From NCBI RefSeq assembly GCF_024497955.1, contig NZ_JANHKP010000004.1, positions 310,001-374,000 on the forward strand: DNA of 64,000 nt, in the 5' to 3' direction. The position numbers and the translations under genes are program-made. Shown one piece after another: positions 26,000 to 34,318 of the stretch. The first letter of the stretch is position 1. Each line of letters starts with the position of its first letter. The DNA is from Streptomyces sp. C10-9-1. Lineage in GTDB: Bacteria; Actinomycetota; Actinomycetes; Streptomycetales; Streptomycetaceae. The notes under the pieces were generated by a model that was given only the letters and a program-made list of their open reading frames with translations, did not search any database and was not told the origin of the DNA.

Positions 26000-26016
26000 G
26001 GGGGCATCGCGCCCCC
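26000..26016 (-). terminator. Probable ssrA terminator hairpin
   Basis: GGGGGC (26000-26005) pairs with GCCCCC (26011-26016), with a 5-nt loop, 12 bp past the tmRNA 3' end on the minus strand. Confidence 0.55.
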
Positions 26017-26028
26017 GGGCCTCGTCGG

Positions 26029-26420
26029 TGGAGATGGCGGGAATCGAACCCGCGTCCAACGGTGCGGAACCAGGGCTTCTCCGTGTGCAGTCCGCTGCGA
26101 TTTTCTCAGCCCCGGAGATCACGCGGACAAGTCTCCGACGGGCTCAGTCACTGTGTGGTTTCCCTCTCGACCCCGTGACCGGGCCTAGAGGTTTAGTTCC
26201 CTAGATGACGCCAGGAACCGGGTCGGGAACAGCCCCGGGCTGACGCTCCATGAGTGAAGGTTCGTCTCTACTGCTTATCAGGCAGCGAGGGCGAAGGCTT
26301 CGGAGTTATCGCGCTTGGAATTGGCGATTATTGGTTGCGACATATGGTTAACGAGATCATTGCCGCTTCCTCGACACGCTTCCCCTGCTTCGACATCCGC
26401 TGTCGAAACCGATCATCCCC
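26029..26420 (-). ncRNA. ssrA: Transfer-messenger RNA (tmRNA)
   Basis: tmRNA with SmpB rescues stalled ribosomes and tags the nascent peptide for proteolysis. The acceptor stem pairs 5' GGGGATG (from 26420) with 3' CATCTCC (26030-26036). The T arm is GCGGG-TTCGATT-CCCGC. The tag frame is at 26281-26325, reading ANSKRDNSEAFALAA, with TGA then TAA following. The ending ALAA is the ClpXP/ClpAP-type degron. After the discriminator the DNA reads CCG, so the 3' CCA is not fully encoded and must be added or repaired. The gene is downstream of smpB. Confidence 0.96.
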
Positions 26421-26515
26421 ATGTTGAGTTGACAAGCCCCCGTCTCCAGGGGCGATGCCCATCGTACGTGACCAACGCACGACGATGCCAGCGCATTCCC
26501 CCGCGGGGCGGTCCC

Positions 26516-26995
26516 TCAGGCCCGCTGCCTGCGGCGGGCGGCCGAGACGGCCCGGTCCGCCTCCCTGCGGTCCTGCTTCTCCCGCAGCGTCTGGCGCTTG
26601 TCGTACTCCTTCTTGCCCTTCGCCAGCGCGATCTCGACCTTGGCCCGGCCGTCCTTGAAGTACAGGGCGAGCGGGACGATGGTGTGACCGGTCTCCTGGG
26701 ACTTGGACTCCAGCTTGTCGATCTCCTCCCGGTGCATCAGCAGCTTGCGGCGGCGCCGGGCGCTGTGGTTCGTCCAGGTGCCCTGGCTGTACTCGGGAAC
26801 GTGCACGTTGTGCAGCCACGCCTCGCCGCCGTCGATCTGCACGAAGCCGTCCGCCAGCGAGGCCCGGCCCTGGCGCAGCGACTTCACCTCGGTACCCGTG
26901 AGCACGAGGCCGCACTCGTAGGTGTCCAGGATGTGGTAGTCGTGCCGCGCCTTCTTGTTCTGGGCGATCAGCTTGCGCCCTTTTTCCTTTGCCAT
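26516..26995 (-). CDS. smpB: SsrA-binding protein SmpB
   Basis: The 159-residue RNA-binding protein delivers tmRNA to stalled ribosomes. It has the standard start ([25 protein letters not shown]), [18 protein letters not shown], the core barrel [10 protein letters not shown], and the basic C-terminal tail ([23 protein letters not shown]). Length and motifs are complete. The ribosome-binding site at ATG 26995 is weak, and it follows the S41 protease gene by 18 bp, so coupled expression is likely. ssrA lies just downstream. Confidence 0.97.
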   Translation of the reverse strand: MAKEKGRKLIAQNKKARHDYHILDTYECGLVLTGTEVKSLRQGRASLADGFVQIDGGEAWLHNVHVPEYSQGTWTNHSARRRRKLLMHREEIDKLESKSQETGHTIVPLALYFKDGRAKVEIALAKGKKEYDKRQTLREKQDRREADRAVSAARRRQRA

Positions 26996-27013
26996 AGTGC
27001 GGTCATTTTCGCA

Positions 27014-28174
27014 CTACGAGGCCCCCCTGAGGCCACCCAATACCGATGCGGCCCGCTCCTCGGCCCCCTCGTCGGCGGCCAGGTCCGGTGCGATGCCCGT
27101 GCCGTCGACGTGGTGACCTGCCGGAGTGCGGTAGAGGCCCACGGTGAGCTCGGCGACGGAGCCGTCGGGCAACCGGCTCGGCATCTGCACCGAACCCTTG
27201 CCGAAGGTGCGGGCACCGACGGTCACGGCGCGGCCACGGTCCTTGAGCGCGCCGGTGACCAGTTCGGCGGCGCTCATGGTCCCGCCGTCGACCAGCGCGA
27301 CCAGGGGCCGCCGGGTGTCGCCGCCCGGCTCGGCGTAGAGCGCCCGCTGCTCGCCGCGGACGTCGTAGGTGGCCACCAGGCCGCCGTCCAGGAAGGCGGA
27401 GGCCGCCTCGACGGCCTCGCTGACCAGACCGCCCGGGTTGCCGCGCAGGTCGAGCAGGACGCCGGCCTCGCGCGGGGCCTCCTCCACGGCGCGGCGCACC
27501 CGCTCGCCCGACCCCTTGGTGAAGGCGTCGACCCTGATCAGCACGGCCTCGCGGCTCAGCCTGCGGACCGTGACCGACTCGGTGAGGAGGCGGACGCGCT
27601 CCAGCTCGGCCGTGAAACGGCGGCCCTCGCGCTCCAGGCCGAGACGGACCGCGGTGCCCTCGGGGCCGCGCAGCAGGGCGACCACCTCGGTCACGGGGCG
27701 GTGCGCGACCTCTTCGCCGCCGACGGCCAGCAGCAGGTCGCCCGGGCGGATCCCGGCGCGCGCGGCGGGAGCGTCCTGCTGCACCCGGGAGACCTCGACA
27801 CGGCCCTCGGCGTCGCGCCGGGCACCGAGGCCCACCCCGCTGTACTCGCCGTCGAGGGCGTCGGCGAACTCCTCGTACTCGCGGCGGTCGTAGACGGCGC
27901 CCCAGCGGTCGCCGCTGCGGCTGACGAACTGCTCGGCCGCCTCCGTACCGGACTTGCCGTCGGCCATGGCCTCGGCCGCCGCACGCGCCAGGCCCTCGCG
28001 GTCCACGGTCGCCCCCGCGGCGCGCGCGGGCTGGGTGCGCCGCGGCTCCTCGGCGTCCTCGCGCGGGAGGACGCCGGTGACCGCCGCGGTGGCGAGCACG
28101 GTCGCGAAGACCAAGGTCAGGGCCGCCCCGCGGCGGATGCCGTGGGGCCGTCGACAGAACTCGGGGCCTGACAT
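27014..28174 (-). CDS. S41 family C-terminal processing peptidase (CtpA-like) with PDZ domain
   Basis: The 386-residue protein has an N-terminal hydrophobic segment (about 17-36), so the protease domain is extracytoplasmic. A PDZ domain follows (about 95-175, GEYSGVGLGAR and RAGIRPGDLLLAVGGEEV). The S41 core contains VLLDLRGNPGGLVSEAV, nucleophile Ser301 in GGTMSAAEL and general base Lys326 in FGKGSVQ, the canonical Ser-Lys pair 25 residues apart. Such enzymes trim C-termini of envelope proteins. It sits between ftsX and smpB; a hairpin (28200-28230) separates it from ftsX, so it may have its own promoter. Confidence 0.94.
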   Translation of the reverse strand: MSGPEFCRRPHGIRRGAALTLVFATVLATAAVTGVLPREDAEEPRRTQPARAAGATVDREGLARAAAEAMADGKSGTEAAEQFVSRSGDRWGAVYDRREYEEFADALDGEYSGVGLGARRDAEGRVEVSRVQQDAPAARAGIRPGDLLLAVGGEEVAHRPVTEVVALLRGPEGTAVRLGLEREGRRFTAELERVRLLTESVTVRRLSREAVLIRVDAFTKGSGERVRRAVEEAPREAGVLLDLRGNPGGLVSEAVEAASAFLDGGLVATYDVRGEQRALYAEPGGDTRRPLVALVDGGTMSAAELVTGALKDRGRAVTVGARTFGKGSVQMPSRLPDGSVAELTVGLYRTPAGHHVDGTGIAPDLAADEGAEERAASVLGGLRGAS

Positions 28175-28199
28175 GGCGCCGAGTCTAGGACAAGCGAAG

Positions 28200-28230
28200 G
28201 GCGCCGTACGGCGGTTGACCGTACGGCGCC
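28200..28230. terminator. Terminator of ftsEX
   Basis: A perfect 12-bp stem (28200-28211 with 28219-28230) with a 7-nt loop is 12 bp past the ftsX stop. Confidence 0.75.
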
Positions 28231-28241
28231 CGGGGCGCTTC

Positions 28242-29159
28242 TCACACCTTCAGGTACTTGCGGAGCGCGACGAAAGCCGCAACGGCGGGCATCAGCAGCC
28301 CGATCGCGAGCACCAGCGGCAGCTTGGTGAAGACCGCGTCCCAGCCGATGAAGTCGACCAGCTGCATCTTGTCCGCGAGGGCGAGGCCGTTGTCGATCAG
28401 GAAGTAGCGGCCGACGAGCAGCATCACGCAGGCCACGGCACCGCCCAGCAGGCCCGCGACCGCGGCCTCCATGATGAACGGCGTCTGGATGTAGAAGCTG
28501 GACGCCCCCACGAGCCGCATGATGCCGGTCTCCCGGCGGCGGCTGAACGCCGACACCCGCACGGTGTTGACGATCAGCATCATCGCGATCACCAGCATCA
28601 GGCCCATCACGCACAGCGCCGCGATCCGCATCCCGTTCATCAGGCCGAAGAGGTTCTGGAGGATGTCCCGCTGGTCCTGGACCGAGTGCACGCCGTCGCG
28701 CCCGGCGAACGCGGTGGCCACCACCTGGTACTTCTCGGGGTCGTGCAGCTTGACCCGGAAGGACTCCTGCATCTGGTCGGGAGTGATGGTGGCGGCGATC
28801 GGGGTGTCGCCGTACTGCTCCTTGTAGTGCTTGTACGCCTCCTCGGCCGTCTCGTGCTGGACGGTGTCGACCAGGTCGAGGGCCTTCAGGTCGGACTCGA
28901 TCTGCTCCTTCTGCGCGGTGGTGACGGCGCCCTTGGCGCACTGCGGTGCGGTCGAGGCGTCGTTCTTGTTGCAGAGGAAGATGGAGACGTTGACCTTGTC
29001 GTACCAGAAGTCCTTCATGGTGTTGACCTGCTCCCGCATGAGCAGGGCACCACCGAACAGGGCCAGCGACAGGGCCACGGAGATGACGACGGCGAAGGTC
29101 ATCGTGAGGTTTCGACGGAGACCGACGCCGATCTCCGACATGACGAACTGGGCGCGCAT
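28242..29159 (-). CDS. ftsX: Cell-division ABC transporter permease FtsX
   Basis: FtsX with FtsE forms a type VII ABC complex that activates peptidoglycan hydrolases at the septum. The 305-residue protein has an N-terminal helix (TMTFAVVISVALSLALFGGALLM), an extracellular domain of about 110 residues bearing two Cys (SIFLCNKNDASTAPQCAKG), then three C-terminal membrane helices. Actinobacterial FtsX ectodomains bind RipC-like hydrolases. The start is ATG 29159, 32 bp after the ftsE stop. Confidence 0.96.
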   Translation of the reverse strand: MRAQFVMSEIGVGLRRNLTMTFAVVISVALSLALFGGALLMREQVNTMKDFWYDKVNVSIFLCNKNDASTAPQCAKGAVTTAQKEQIESDLKALDLVDTVQHETAEEAYKHYKEQYGDTPIAATITPDQMQESFRVKLHDPEKYQVVATAFAGRDGVHSVQDQRDILQNLFGLMNGMRIAALCVMGLMLVIAMMLIVNTVRVSAFSRRRETGIMRLVGASSFYIQTPFIMEAAVAGLLGGAVACVMLLVGRYFLIDNGLALADKMQLVDFIGWDAVFTKLPLVLAIGLLMPAVAAFVALRKYLKV

Positions 29160-29191
29160 GGCGTGCTTTCAGCCTTTCAGTCTGTCCGGGC

Positions 29192-29881
29192 TCAGTGCTG
29201 GTAGCCGTAGACGCCGCGGGCCTGGTCGCGGACGAGACGGCCCTTCTCGAGCTCGATGACGCGCTTGCGCATCTGGTCGACGATGTTCTGGTCGTGGGTC
29301 GCCATCACCACGGTGGTGCCCGTGCGGTTGATCCGGTCGAGCAGCTTCATGATCCCGACCGAGGTCTGCGGGTCGAGGTTTCCGGTCGGCTCGTCCGCGA
29401 TCAGCAGCAGCGGCCGGTTGACGAAGGCGCGCGCGATGGCGACGCGCTGCTGCTCACCGCCCGAGAGCTCGCCGGGCATCCGGTCCTCCTTGCCGCCGAG
29501 GCCGACCAGGTCGAGAACCTGGGGGACGGCCTTGCGGATCTCGCCCCGCGGCTTGCCGATGACCTCCTGCGCGAAGGCCACGTTCTCCGCCACGGTCTTG
29601 TTGGGCAGCAGCCGGAAGTCCTGGAAGACCGTGCCCAGCTGGCGGCGCATGTGGGGCACCTTCCAGTTGGAGAGGCGGGCGAGGTCCTTGCCCAGGACGT
29701 GGACCGCGCCCTGGCTGGCGCGCTCCTCGCGCAGCAGCAGCCGGAGGAAGGTCGACTTGCCCGAACCCGACGATCCCACGAGGAAGACGAACTCCCCCTT
29801 CTCGATTTCGAGGGAGACGTCACGCAGGGCAGGTCGGTTCTGCTTGGGGTAGCTCTTGGAGACGCTGTCGAATCGGATCAC
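29192..29881 (-). CDS. ftsE: Cell-division ATP-binding protein FtsE
   Basis: The 229-residue ABC ATPase has Walker [11 protein letters not shown]-loop region [19 protein letters not shown], signature [15 protein letters not shown], Walker [14 protein letters not shown] and switch His in MATHDQ. It energises FtsX. GTG 29881 ([14 protein letters not shown]) is the family start; the ribosome-binding site is poor. A TATGGT -10-like hexamer on the minus strand at about 29918-29923 may be its promoter. Confidence 0.96.
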   Translation of the reverse strand: MIRFDSVSKSYPKQNRPALRDVSLEIEKGEFVFLVGSSGSGKSTFLRLLLREERASQGAVHVLGKDLARLSNWKVPHMRRQLGTVFQDFRLLPNKTVAENVAFAQEVIGKPRGEIRKAVPQVLDLVGLGGKEDRMPGELSGGEQQRVAIARAFVNRPLLLIADEPTGNLDPQTSVGIMKLLDRINRTGTTVVMATHDQNIVDQMRKRVIELEKGRLVRDQARGVYGYQH

Positions 29882-30137
29882 GGATGCACCACGGGTCGCC
29901 GGGAGTAGGTGAGCGTGACCATACGCGAAGCCGCACAGGCCGTGCAGACACGGTCCCGACTTGACCGATTTATCCCGTCGCAGGACGGGGGCGATACGGC
30001 GGGGCGCGCCGAAAGGCGCCCGAGCTGGCACAGTGGTAGGGGAACAGAGGCGTTTCCCGGTGCGTTCCGGGGAGAGACATTCCGCTGACGGTCCGCGGCC
30101 ACTCCGCGGCCCCGGGTGCGCGGGAGGAGGAGAGCGC

Positions 30138-30320
30138 ATGACCTACGACCGGCTCGTGTGCGGGAACTGCGCGGCCCCCGTGTCGGAGGGCCGCTGCCCG
30201 GTGTGCAGGGCCAATCGGGAGCGCCTCCAGCAGGAGGGTCCGTTCGCCGGGCTGAATCCCGCGGCGCTGCTGGCGCTGCTGGTGGTCCTCGTGGCGGCCG
30301 TGGCACTGCTGGCCGTCTGA
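30138..30320 (+). CDS. Zinc-ribbon membrane microprotein
   Basis: The 60-residue protein has two Cys pairs (CGNC and CPVC, residues 8-23) forming a zinc ribbon. One C-terminal membrane helix follows (about 40-60, [19 protein letters not shown]). A strong GGGAGGAGGAGA site precedes ATG 30138. It is monocistronic, divergent from ftsE, and ends in a long hairpin. The family is conserved in streptomycetes to my knowledge, but has no function. Confidence 0.85.
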   Translation: MTYDRLVCGNCAAPVSEGRCPVCRANRERLQQEGPFAGLNPAALLALLVVLVAAVALLAV

Positions 30321-30327
30321 CGTACGA

Positions 30328-30363
30328 GGAGGAGGGCCCGGGACGCGTCCCGGGCCCTCCTCC
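30328..30363. terminator. Terminator of the zinc-ribbon gene
   Basis: A perfect 17-bp stem (30328-30344 with 30347-30363) sits 7 bp past the stop; the inner ACGCGT likely opens to give a normal loop. Confidence 0.85.
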
Positions 30364-30413
30364 GTGTGCGCTGCGCGACGGTCCGTCTCAGACGGTCACC
30401 GCACGGTGCGGCC

Positions 30414-31310
30414 TCAGGCCGCGGCGCTGCCGCCGACCAGGCGCGGCAGCATGCGGAAGCCGATGCCGCCGGCGATCATGGTCGCCGCGCCGAGCAGCAG
30501 GAAGGTGGTCTCGGCGGCGCCGGTCTCGGCCAGCTCCTCCTTGGCCTCGCCCTGCTGGACCGGCTGCGAGCCGACGCTGTCGGGGGTGGTGCCGGCGGGG
30601 GCGTCACCCTCGATCACGCCGCCGTTCGGGTCGGCGCCGTTGCCTCCGGAGGCGGAGCCGCCGGTGGCCGCACCACCCGAGGCGTCACCCGTGGTCGCAC
30701 CACCGGTGTTGGCACCACCGGTCGTGTCACCGGTCGTCGCACCACCGGTGCTGGCACCGCCGGTGTTGGCACCGCCGGTCGTGTCACCGGTGGTCGCACC
30801 GCCCGTGGTGTCACCGGTGGTCGCACCGCCCGTGGTGTCACCCGTGGTCGCACCACCGGTCGTGTCACCCGTGGTCGCACCACCCGTGGTGTCACCCGTG
30901 GTCGCACCACCGGTCGTGTCACCGGTCGTCGCACCACCCGTGGTGTCACCCGTGGTCGCACCACCGGTCGTGTCACCGGTCGTCGCACCACCCGTGGTGT
31001 CACCCGTGGTCGCACCACCGGTCGTGTCACCCGTGGTCGCACCACCCGTGGCGTCACCCGTGGTCGCACCACCGGTCGTGTCACCGGTCGTCGCACCACC
31101 GGTCGGCTCACCCGCAGCGCCCTCGTCGACACCGCCGATGGCACCGGAGACGGTCTCGCCCTCGGCCTCGTTGATGCCCAGCCCCGCATCGGCCTCGATG
31201 CCGGTCAGGTCGAAGGCCTGCGCGGCACCTGCGGCGGTGAGCGACGCACCCGCGGCGATGACAGCGCCGGCGGCTATGCGTGCGACGCGGATCCGCGTCT
31301 TCTTCGTCAT
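30414..31310 (-). CDS. Sortase-anchored Gly/Thr repeat surface protein (LAETG)
   Basis: The 298-residue secreted protein has a signal peptide (KKTRIRVARIAAGAVIAAGASLTAAGAAQA). A short region follows (FDLTGIEADAGLGINEAEG), then 12 tandem GGATTGDTT-type units and irregular GGANT/GGASG repeats, then a sortase signal: LAETG, a hydrophobic helix and a positive tail (FRMLPRLVGG). LAxTG is the motif used by streptomycete class E sortases. The Gly/Thr/Asp repeat suggests a flexible wall-spanning stalk that could be glycosylated (inference). GGGGGTAGC precedes ATG 31310. No folded ligand-binding domain is visible. Confidence 0.88.
   Translation of the reverse strand: MTKKTRIRVARIAAGAVIAAGASLTAAGAAQAFDLTGIEADAGLGINEAEGETVSGAIGGVDEGAAGEPTGGATTGDTTGGATTGDATGGATTGDTTGGATTGDTTGGATTGDTTGGATTGDTTGGATTGDTTGGATTGDTTGGATTGDTTGGATTGDTTGGATTGDTTGGATTGDTTGGANTGGASTGGATTGDTTGGANTGGATTGDASGGAATGGSASGGNGADPNGGVIEGDAPAGTTPDSVGSQPVQQGEAKEELAETGAAETTFLLLGAATMIAGGIGFRMLPRLVGGSAAA
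30777..31100 (-). repeat. 12-copy 27-bp coding tandem repeat
   Basis: Twelve exact-length 27-bp units encode GGATTGDTT (one reads GGATTGDAT). Codon choice alternates between ACC/ACG and GGT/GGC among the copies. The array continues into shorter degenerate units down to about 30664. The frame is kept by the 27-bp period, so length variation between strains is likely. Confidence 0.93.
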
Positions 31311-31526
31311 GTGTCTGCTACCCCCAGTAGCTCATCGTCATCAGGGCATCGCACCGGGCGGCGGCACAGGGGGATCGTCAGAACTCCCCCGTTCTCGGCG
31401 CGCCCGGGCATCGCGTATGCCGGACCACACCCTTCCCAGTTTCCGCAAGACCGTCAAGGTCGTTGCGGGCGCGATGTCCGTTATGCAGTCAGTTGCCTGA
31501 GCAATGGGGGGTAAGTGTGACGTAAA

Positions 31527-31561
31527 AAGGGAACTGCCGCTCCCTGAGCGGCAGTTCCCTT
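31527..31561 (-). terminator. Rho-independent terminator of prfB with U tract
   Basis: A perfect 16-bp stem (31527-31542 with 31546-31561) has a 3-nt loop. On the minus strand it runs straight into TTTTT (plus-strand A-run at 31524-31528). A U tract is uncommon in this window. Confidence 0.92.
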
Positions 31562-31578
31562 GTCGACAAAGCGAGCAG

Positions 31579-32685
31579 TTACTTCTCCTGCTGCTTGCGC
31601 CAGCGAATTCCCGCTTCGAGGAAGCCGTCGATCTCACCGTCCAGCACGGACTGGGGATTGCCGACTTCGCACTCGGTGCGCAGGTCCTTCACCATCTGGT
31701 ACGGGTGCAGGACGTACGAACGCATCTGGTTGCCCCAGGAGTTGCCGCCGTCGCCCTTGAGGGCGTCCATCTTGGCCTGCTCCTCCTGGCGGCGGCGCTC
31801 CAGCAGCTTCGCCTGGAGGACGTTCATCGCGCTCGCCTTGTTCTGGATCTGGGAGCGCTCGTTCTGGCAGGAGACCACGATGCCGGTGGGGATGTGCGTG
31901 ATGCGGACGGCGGAGTCGGTGGTGTTGACGCCCTGGCCGCCGGGCCCGGAGGCGCGGTACACGTCGACGCGGAGCTCGGACTCGTCGATCTCCACGTGGT
32001 CGGACTGCTCGACCACCGGCAGGACCTCGACACCGGCGAAGGAGGTCTGGCGCCGCCCCTGGTTGTCGAAGGGCGAGATGCGCACCAGCCGGTGGGTGCC
32101 CTGCTCGACGGAGAGCGTGCCGTAGGCGTAGGGGGCCTTGACGACGAAGGTGGTCGACTTGATGCCGGCCTCCTCCGCGTAGGAGGTCTCGTACACCTCG
32201 GTGCCGTAGCCGTGCCGCTCGGCCCAGCGCAGGTACATGCGCTGGAGCTGCTCGGCGAAGTCGGCCGCGTCCACGCCGCCCGCCTCGGCCCGGATGTTGA
32301 CCAGCGCCTCGCGCTCGTCGTACTCGCCGGACAGCAGGGTGCGGACCTCCATCTCGTCCAGCGCCTTGCGCACGGCCTCCAGCTCGGTCTCGGCCTCGGC
32401 ACGCGTGTCCGGGTCGTCCTCGGCCTCGGCGAGCTCGAAGAGGACTTCGAGGTCGTCGATACGGCCGCGCAGGGCCTCGGCCTTGCGGACCTCGGCCTGG
32501 AGGTGCGAAAGCCTGCTGGTGATCTTCTGCGCCGCCTCGGGGTCGTCCCACAGGGACGGCGCCGCCGCCTGCTCCTCGAGCGCGGCGATGTCTGCCCTCA
32601 TCGCCTCGAGGTCCAGGACGGCCTCGATCGACCCCATGGTCGAGGAGAGGGACTTCAGCTCTTCGGATACATCGACGACTGCCAC
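31579..32685 (-). CDS. prfB: Peptide chain release factor 2
   Basis: RF2 releases peptides at UGA and UAA codons. The 368-residue protein has the SPF anticodon-like motif at residues 204-206 and the catalytic GGQ at 249-251. The reading frame is continuous, with no programmed +1 frameshift as in E. coli prfB. The GTG start at 32685 ([13 protein letters not shown]) lacks a strong ribosome-binding site. The stop is TAA, not the self-regulated UGA. It ends at a U-tract terminator. Confidence 0.96.
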   Translation of the reverse strand: MAVVDVSEELKSLSSTMGSIEAVLDLEAMRADIAALEEQAAAPSLWDDPEAAQKITSRLSHLQAEVRKAEALRGRIDDLEVLFELAEAEDDPDTRAEAETELEAVRKALDEMEVRTLLSGEYDEREALVNIRAEAGGVDAADFAEQLQRMYLRWAERHGYGTEVYETSYAEEAGIKSTTFVVKAPYAYGTLSVEQGTHRLVRISPFDNQGRRQTSFAGVEVLPVVEQSDHVEIDESELRVDVYRASGPGGQGVNTTDSAVRITHIPTGIVVSCQNERSQIQNKASAMNVLQAKLLERRRQEEQAKMDALKGDGGNSWGNQMRSYVLHPYQMVKDLRTECEVGNPQSVLDGEIDGFLEAGIRWRKQQEK

Positions 32686-32800
32686 GGGTCCAGCCTAACG
32701 GCTGGACGGCGTGCCCCGTGCTGGCCCCGGCCCGCGACTTCCCCCGGGACCCGTCCCCGCCGGGTGGCGGGGACGGAGCGGGCGGCGGGGACGGAGGCGG

Positions 32801-34069
32801 TCAGGGCTCGGCGGGCACGGACTGGCGGGTGCCGCCCGGCGGGACCTGGCCGCCGTCGCCGTCCAGGGCCAGCCAGCCCCCCACCCCGGCGACGGCCGCC
32901 AGGGCCACCGCCGCCGCGCCCACGGTGAGGCGGCGCCTGCGGACCGCGGCGGCCCGGTTGCGGGCGGAGCCCGGGCGTCGCTGGCCCGGGGTCCGGGGGG
33001 CCCGGGCCGTCCCGCGGGCACCGCCCGCGAGCTCGTCCGGGGCGGGCACCCTCATCGAGGTGTGGGTGTCCCGGTTGGCGTCCGCGGAGGCCGCACCGGG
33101 CACGAGGGGGACGGCCCCCCGCCGGCGGGGGGCGGCCGGCCGTTCCGGCTCGTCCTCCTCCCAGGGCTCGGGGGCGGGCTCGGTGCCGGGTTCGTCGACC
33201 TCAAGCGGCGGGATCCCGCGCAGCAGGGGGAGGAGGTCGTGGAGGCGCTGGGCGAGCTCGGAGGCGCGCAGCCGGGAGGCGGGCGCCTTGGCCAGGCACT
33301 GGACGATCAGCTGCCAGAGCTCCTCGGGGATTCCGGGGAGCGGGACGACGGTCTCGGTGACATGGCGGCGCAGGACCGCGCCGGGGTGCCCGCCGCCGAA
33401 GGGCGTGAAGCCCGCCAGGAGTTCGTAGAGCACGGTGGCCAGGGCGTAGATGTCGACCGCCGCGCGGGGCGGGAGGCCCTCGACGAGCTCGGGCGCGACG
33501 TAGTCGGGCGTGCCGATGATCCCGGAGGCGTTGGGGGCGCCCCCCGCGGCACGGGCGGCCTTGGTGCGGCGCGGGGTGTCGATCAGCTTGGCGACGCCGA
33601 AGTCGGTGAGCAGCGCGGGGTGGGCGCCGCCGGGGCCGAGCGGCCCCTCCATGTCCAGCAGGATGTTCTCCGGCTTGACGTCGCGGTGCACGACACCGGC
33701 GGCGTGTGCGGCCGCCAGCGCCTCGGCGACGTCGGCGGTGATGGCGACGGCCGCCTCGGGCGCCAGCCTGCGCTCCCGGTCGAGGCGGGTGCGCAGGTCG
33801 GTGCCGCGGACCAGGTCCATGACCAGGGCGAGGTCGTTGCCGTCGACCACCAGGTCGCGGACCGCGACGATGCGGGGATGGTCCAGCTGGAGGAGCGCGG
33901 TGCGCTCCTGGACGAAGCGGCCGACGAGTTCCTGGTCGCAGGCCAGGTCCTCGCGCAGCAGCTTGACGGCGACGGGGCCCTCGGGGCCCTCGCCGAGCCA
34001 CACCGTGCCGGCGCTTCCCCGCCCCACGATCTGATGGGCCGTGTACCGGCTGCCGATTTTTCGTGCCAA
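32801..34069 (-). CDS. pkaB: Membrane Ser/Thr protein kinase PkaB
   Basis: The 422-residue Hanks-type kinase has Gly loop GRGSAGTVW, ATP Lys36 (VAVKLL), HRDVKPEN (His128-Asp130 catalytic), DFG in LTDFGVAKL, and APE (YVAPELVEG). A Pro/acid-rich linker leads to one membrane helix (about 381-402) and a 20-residue outer tail, so it has no folded sensor domain. The start codon is TTG (34069) with GGGAG upstream; I see no better start. In S. coelicolor pkaB and pkaA are neighbours. A hairpin separates the two genes, so each is probably transcribed on its own. Confidence 0.92.
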   Translation of the reverse strand: MARKIGSRYTAHQIVGRGSAGTVWLGEGPEGPVAVKLLREDLACDQELVGRFVQERTALLQLDHPRIVAVRDLVVDGNDLALVMDLVRGTDLRTRLDRERRLAPEAAVAITADVAEALAAAHAAGVVHRDVKPENILLDMEGPLGPGGAHPALLTDFGVAKLIDTPRRTKAARAAGGAPNASGIIGTPDYVAPELVEGLPPRAAVDIYALATVLYELLAGFTPFGGGHPGAVLRRHVTETVVPLPGIPEELWQLIVQCLAKAPASRLRASELAQRLHDLLPLLRGIPPLEVDEPGTEPAPEPWEEDEPERPAAPRRRGAVPLVPGAASADANRDTHTSMRVPAPDELAGGARGTARAPRTPGQRRPGSARNRAAAVRRRRLTVGAAAVALAAVAGVGGWLALDGDGGQVPPGGTRQSVPAEP

Positions 34070-34226
34070 GACTGCTCCCTCAGCGGCTGGCGTTGGCCCT
34101 AAAGTACGCGGGCGTCGGGGAGGTCCGTGCCCAGGATGTCGCCGACCTCCACTTCTGCGGGATAAATCAGCCTACGGAAGTCGACAAATCCACGGCATCG
34201 CCCGGAGGGCCGCCGCCGGGACCGGC

Positions 34227-34263
34227 GGAGGGCGCCCGCACGGCGGCCGTGCGGGCGCCCTCC
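34227..34263. terminator. Terminator of pkaA
   Basis: A perfect 17-bp stem (34227-34243 with 34247-34263) with a 3-nt loop lies 56 bp past the pkaA stop. Confidence 0.85.
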
Positions 34264-34318
34264 GGAGGCAGCTCCCTCGCCACGGCCCCGGGGCTCCCCG
34301 GGGCCTGGGGAACGGGCC

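Noticed and set aside
30777..31100. The 27-bp repeats as CRISPR or a phase-variation tract.
   Set aside because: The array is in frame within a gene with a multiple-of-three period and no spacers, so it cannot switch the frame.
30614..31189. Repeat-rich open frames overlapping the LAETG gene in other frames, which look like Arg/Val/Pro repeat proteins.
   Set aside because: They follow from the 27-bp period of the real gene; only the minus frame with signal peptide and sortase signal makes sense.
31579..32685. Programmed frameshift in prfB.
   Set aside because: The frame is continuous and no in-frame UGA near codon 25 is present.
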